From positions 1,441,440-1,505,439 of the forward strand of contig LNAC01000347.1 in the NCBI GenBank assembly GCA_002007465.1: 64,000 bases of DNA, given 5' to 3'. The notes beneath the pieces are model-generated. The model saw only the letters and a list, made by a program, of their open reading frames with translations, was not told the origin of the DNA and searched no databases. The DNA is from Ailurus styani. Its lineage: Eukaryota > Chordata > Mammalia > Carnivora > Ailuridae. Positions 60,467 to 64,000 of this stretch are shown one piece after another (the first letter of the stretch is position 1; each line of letters begins with the position of its first letter). A program made the translations under genes and the position numbers.

Positions 60467-60813
60467 GTAGGTCCCTGTGACATTCAGACACCTGTTACTA
60501 CAACATCTGCAAGAAAATGTTTGCAGCCATTAGAATTCCTTGCAAGGTCAGTAATACCCGGTATCTTGGGTAGTTTGGGAGAAATCTCCTTTATGCCCAG
60601 CCTACAATGCCGTCCCTGTGAAAGGCAATATTAGACCAGCAGTAAATACTGAGGTATCCCCCTCCTCTTCTCCCCTTGCGTGATGAAGGAGCATTTTTGT
60701 CATAACCATATCCTCAACATGATGTAAGAAAAAGGTCATGTCCCCCAAGACAAATGATTCTGGTACAGTATCAGGGACTGGCCCGGGGAACAAGGCACAG
60801 GTATGATATGGTT

Positions 60814-61027
60814 CCTTTTTTTTTTTCCTCTCTTAAGATGTATTTATTAGAGAGAGAGAGAGAGAGTGCACGCACGAGCATGTAGGGGAGGGCAGTGGGA
60901 AAGGGAGAGAGAGAATCCAAGCCAACACCCTGCTGAGTGAAGACCCCACATGGGGGCTCGATCTCAGGACCCTGAGAACCAAAATCAAGAGTCGGGTGAT
61001 TAACCAACTGAGCCACCCAGGCGTCCA
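60814..61027 (-). mobile_element. Carnivore SINE, antisense, 350 bases after PKHD1 exon 63
   Basis: T-rich start, TTAAGATGTATTTATTAGAGAG, CTCGATCTCAGGACCCTGAG, and TGAGCCACCCAGGCGTCC. TATGATATGGTT at 60802-60813 recurs at 61028-61039. The left edge TTTTTTTTTTCCTCTCTTAAG forms a good 3' splice acceptor on the gene strand. Confidence 0.95.
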
Positions 61028-61254
61028 TATGATATGGTTTCGATGGGGAAATAGAAACACTGTCAGTGTTGTGAAGAAAAAAATGCAATGGCAAATGCAA
61101 AGCACGTGGTCCAGAGCAGGCCCTCAGAGTTTACTTTCCCCTCCACCTTTCTTTGTCCTCTGTTGCCTTCCTGTTCGGGCCTAGTACCACTGCTAGCTTC
61201 ATTTACTTTCCCTGAAGTTGTGCATATAAAAATAAAAAAAAAACCCACCATTGT

Positions 61255-61811
61255 ATTCTTTGCTTCTATGAGCTTGACTATTTTAGATACTTCATAGAAG
61301 TGCAATCACACAGTATTTGTCCTTCTGTGACTGGCTTATTTCACTTAGCATCATGTCTTTAAGATTCACCTATGTTGTCATATATTTCTGAATTTTCTTT
61401 GTTTAAGATTGAATAGTATGCCATTGTATGCATCAATTGCATTTTTTAAACCCATTCATCTGTTGATGAACATTTAGATTGTTGCCATATCTTAGTATAA
61501 ATAGCACTGCAGTGAACATGGGGGTTTGGACACCTCTTTGAGATCTTGATATCAATTCTTTTGGATAAATACCCAGAAGTGGACTTGCTGGATCATATGG
61601 TAATTCTATTTCTATTTTTGTGAGGAATCGCCATACTGTTTTCCATAGTGGCTGCACCATTTTGCATTCCCATCAGTAGTGGATAAGAGTTCCAATTTCT
61701 CCACATCTTCACCAACATTTCTTCTCCCTCCCTCCCCTTCCTTCCTTCCTTCCTTCCTTGCTTCCTTCCTTCCTTCCTTCCTTTTTCTTTCTTTCTTTCT
61801 TTCTTTCTTTC

Positions 61812-61866
<55 letters not shown>

Positions 61867-62240
61867 ATCTTTCTTTCTTTCTTTTCTTTCTTTCTTTTCT
61901 TCTTATAATAATAGCCATCCTAATAATTGTAGTTTTTGTCTGCATTCCCCTGATACTTAGTGATGTTGAACGTCTTTTCATATACTGCAGTTGTTGGCCA
62001 TTTGTAGGTCTTCTTTGGAGAAATGTCTATTTGAGTCTTTAGCTTATTTTTAAAAATAAGGTTATTAGCTTTTTTTTATCCTATTGAGATGTAGGAGTTT
62101 CTTATACATCCTAGAAATTAACACCTTATGAGATATATAGCTTGTAAATATTTTCTCCCCTTCTGTAAGTTGCCTTTTCACTCTGTTATTTGCTTTGCTG
62201 CATAGAAGCTTTTCAGTTTGATGTAATCATACTTGTCCAA
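61255..62240 (-). mobile_element. L1 remnant, 3' segment, antisense
   Basis: Read on the minus strand, phrases are in L1 order: 'aaaaagcttctatgcagcaaag' equivalent near 62200-62215, 'ataaggtgttaatttctaggatgtataag', 'ggccaacaactgcag', then 'aatttctccacatcttc' complements and 'ggataaatacccagaagtggac' and 'atcaattgcatacaatgg' up to the 3' UTR phrase ending about 61255. Frame is disrupted and the 3' terminus is lost. Element is not functional. Confidence 0.85.
61720..61902 (+). repeat. (TTCC)n then (TTTC)n microsatellite within L1
   Basis: About 180 bases of nearly pure pyrimidine: TTCC units to 61780, then TTTC to 61900. It lies between L1 phrases ATCTTCACCAACATTT and TAATAATAGCCATCCTAA, which are normally only about 20 bases apart. 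Serine/phenylalanine-rich open frames here are artefacts. Confidence 0.98.
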
Positions 62241-62830
62241 CTTTGCTTAACATGTCCATAGTACTCAAAGCGATGTACAGATTCAGTGCAATCTCTATCA
62301 AAATCCTAATAGAATTTCTTACAGAAATAGAGAAAACAATTCTAAAATTTATATGGAACCACAAAAGATCCTGAAAAGCCAAAACAATGTTGAAAAAGAA
62401 AAGTAAAACTGAAAGCATCACACTTAGTGGTTTCAAAGTATATTACAAAACTATAAAAATTAAAACAGTATGGTACTAGCCTAAAGATAAAATTATAGTC
62501 CAACTGAACAGAATGAAGAGCCTAGAAATAAATTCACACATATATGGCCAACAGATATTCAAGAAGGGAGCCAAGAACACACAATGGGGAAAGGATAAAC
62601 TCTTCAACAAATAGTGTTGAAGAGCTAGATATCCACATGGAAAAGAGTGAAAATGGAGCATTATTTTACACCTTACAGAAAACCTAACACCTGAAACTAT
62701 AAAACCTCCAGAAGAAAAGAAAGGTTCTTGACATTGGTCTTGGCAATGATTTCATCATAAATATCAAATGACATCAAACACACAGGCAACCACTAGAAGC
62801 AAAGTAAAAGGTGTATTGATAACTCTTCTA
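62241..62830 (+). mobile_element. L1 remnant, 5' segment, sense (inverted relative to 61255-62240)
   Basis: AACATGTCCATAGTACTCAA, 'tacagattcagtgcaatctctatcaaaatcc', 'tatggaaccacaaaagatcc', 'cagtatggtactagcc', 'cacacatatatggccaaca' and 'acctgaaactataaaacctcc' are in L1 ORF2 order on the + strand, upstream of the material in the neighbouring antisense segment. Several stop codons interrupt the frame. Confidence 0.88.
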
Positions 62831-63713
62831 AAAAATCAGCTTATCAGATTTCTATGTACTTCATGATTTGGTTAGGACTTTTCTGTTGGTTTTGGGTTGT
62901 AGTAAATGACTTTGAGTTGTTGTAAATGACTCATCTACCAGTTCAAAATATCAGCCTATCTATAGAATAGCTGGTTTCCAAAAATAAGTCATGACTTTAC
63001 TATTACTTCTTGCTCTACCCTGGCTGTGAGCCTAGGCTTCTTCACAGGGATTCTGTAAAATATATGAAATGCCAAAATATGTAGGAATAAGTCCATTGTA
63101 GAAATACTAAATCTGGATACCATTCCTGATAGTTGTATTTATTTTTTGCCCTACGGTATTACTATCATCTGGTATATAACACCTGTCTCTCCTGACGATA
63201 TTGTCCTTTCCTTCTTTGTTACATGTCTTAAAAAAAAGGAAAGATATAAAATTCTTATGATAAAGTTTCCAAGTTAGTGAACTATCACTCAACATAGTTT
63301 CAAATGAATTAATCCCAGAATTTGTTTTACAGCACTGTTCTGTTTAGCTTATACATTTTGTTTTCCTGTGAAGGTACCCCTCATCAATTCCAGAAAACAG
63401 AATTGGTCCCTTCTGAAAATGTTCTTGAGGAGGCAGTTGATATTTCATGATTAAATATTTCATAGCTTCAAAATGCATACTGTTTCAGGCTTGTCTCATT
63501 CTCTTCCTTTCTTATTAGAGCTATAAACTTGCCTGCTATCTCTTTTAAAGTTGCCTTTCAACTATTTTGGCCTATAAATTCCCTACCCTATCTACTTACT
63601 TATCAAGAAACTAAATCTTTTCAGCCTGTACACAAGAATGATTTTCCCAGACTTCCATAGCCTTGTTACTCTCCTGAGCACCCTGTCTACTTTGTTTGTA
63701 CGATCCAATTTTA

Positions 63714-63908
63714 TTTTTTAAAATTTTATTTATTTATTTGAGAGAGAGAGCGAGAGAGAGAGATTGAGAGAACAAGTCAGGGAGGGGCAGAGAGAGAAGC
63801 AGACTCCCTGCAGAGCAGGGAGCCTGACACAGGACTCGATCCCAGGACCCTGGGATCATGACCTGAGCTGAGGGCATTGCTTAACTGACTGAGCCGCCCA
63901 GGCACGCC
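63714..63908 (-). mobile_element. Carnivore SINE, antisense, near right edge
   Basis: TTTAAAATTTTATTTATTTATTTG, GA-rich body, CTCGATCCCAGGACCCTGGG, and CTGAGCCGCCCAGGCACGCC. TGTACGATCCAATTTTA (63697-63713) versus TGTACAATACAATTTTA (63909-63925) is the target-site duplication with two changes. Confidence 0.95.
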
Positions 63909-64000
63909 TGTACAATACAATTTTAAAGGCCCAGGAAATGTGGCTTATTCTGTGAGACTCACCTCATAGACTCCATGTTTTCCATTCTTCCACTCATAAC

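Larger units (their letters stand above)
60467..64000 (+). other. PKHD1: PKHD1 intron 63 (right end outside window)
   Basis: It begins GTAGGT and runs off the right edge. It is dominated by an antisense SINE, an inverted L1 remnant with an internal microsatellite, and another antisense SINE at the edge. About 62830-63700 is unique AT-rich sequence with no recognised feature. Confidence 0.8.

Noticed and set aside
61679..62042. Ser/Phe/Leu-rich open frames as membrane proteins
   Set aside because: They are translations of a TTTC/TTCC repeat inside an L1 remnant.
658..63908. SINE heads as functional tRNA genes
   Set aside because: They retain tRNA-Lys-like A and B box phrases but are followed by SINE bodies and poly(A) tails and lack a proper acceptor stem and terminator.

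Overview
This window is mammalian nuclear DNA from a carnivore. Its youngest repeats are tRNA-Lys-derived carnivore SINEs (CAN-SINE/SINEC type). The head is recognisable by GGGGCGCCTGGGTGGCTCAG, and the tail by a TC-rich stretch followed by AAATAAATAAATAAAATCT and poly(A). The subtype with GGTTAAAGCC and 'CTCTGCCTACTTGTGATCTC' is the one I associate with mustelids (ferret, mink, otter, badger). Family-level placement is an inference; caniform carnivore is secure.

The only protein-coding gene I can support is PKHD1 (fibrocystin/polyductin, the ciliary membrane protein mutated in human autosomal recessive polycystic kidney disease), read on the + strand. Three consecutive exons near the 3' end of the gene are present: 48429-49443 (1015 nt), 59304-59439 (136 nt) and 60379-60466 (88 nt). 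Their AG/GT borders and codon phases fit together (phase 1 in, 2, 0, 1 out), and together they encode about 413 codons with no stop or frameshift. By human numbering, recalled from memory, they should be exons 61, 62 and 63. The first carries a KRKR proprotein-convertase-like site. The transmembrane and cytoplasmic exons should lie beyond the right edge.

The layout is: intron 60 (1-48428, running off the left edge), exon 61, intron 61 (49444-59303), exon 62, intron 62 (59440-60378), exon 63, and intron 63 (60467 to the right edge). No other gene, RNA gene, CpG island, start codon context or polyadenylation site was recognised. The introns hold about 20 carnivore SINE copies in both orientations, many with visible target-site duplications. 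They also hold old mammalian elements (MIR, L2-like tails, MER20 and other hAT remnants, MLT1-like LTRs, L1 3' ends) and several simple repeats, including two roughly 180-240 bp purine/pyrimidine microsatellites.

The most notable structures are an L1 remnant with an apparent 5' inversion at about 62,240, a long TTTC/TTCC microsatellite that seems to have grown inside that same L1, a SINE-SINE deletion chimera at 31.6-31.9 kb, a very young SINE with a perfect 18-bp duplication at 34.4 kb, and an unrecognised 105-codon open stretch on the minus strand at 37.9-38.3 kb. I found no undescribed biological system. The window reads as an ordinary, repeat-rich intronic part of a large gene.
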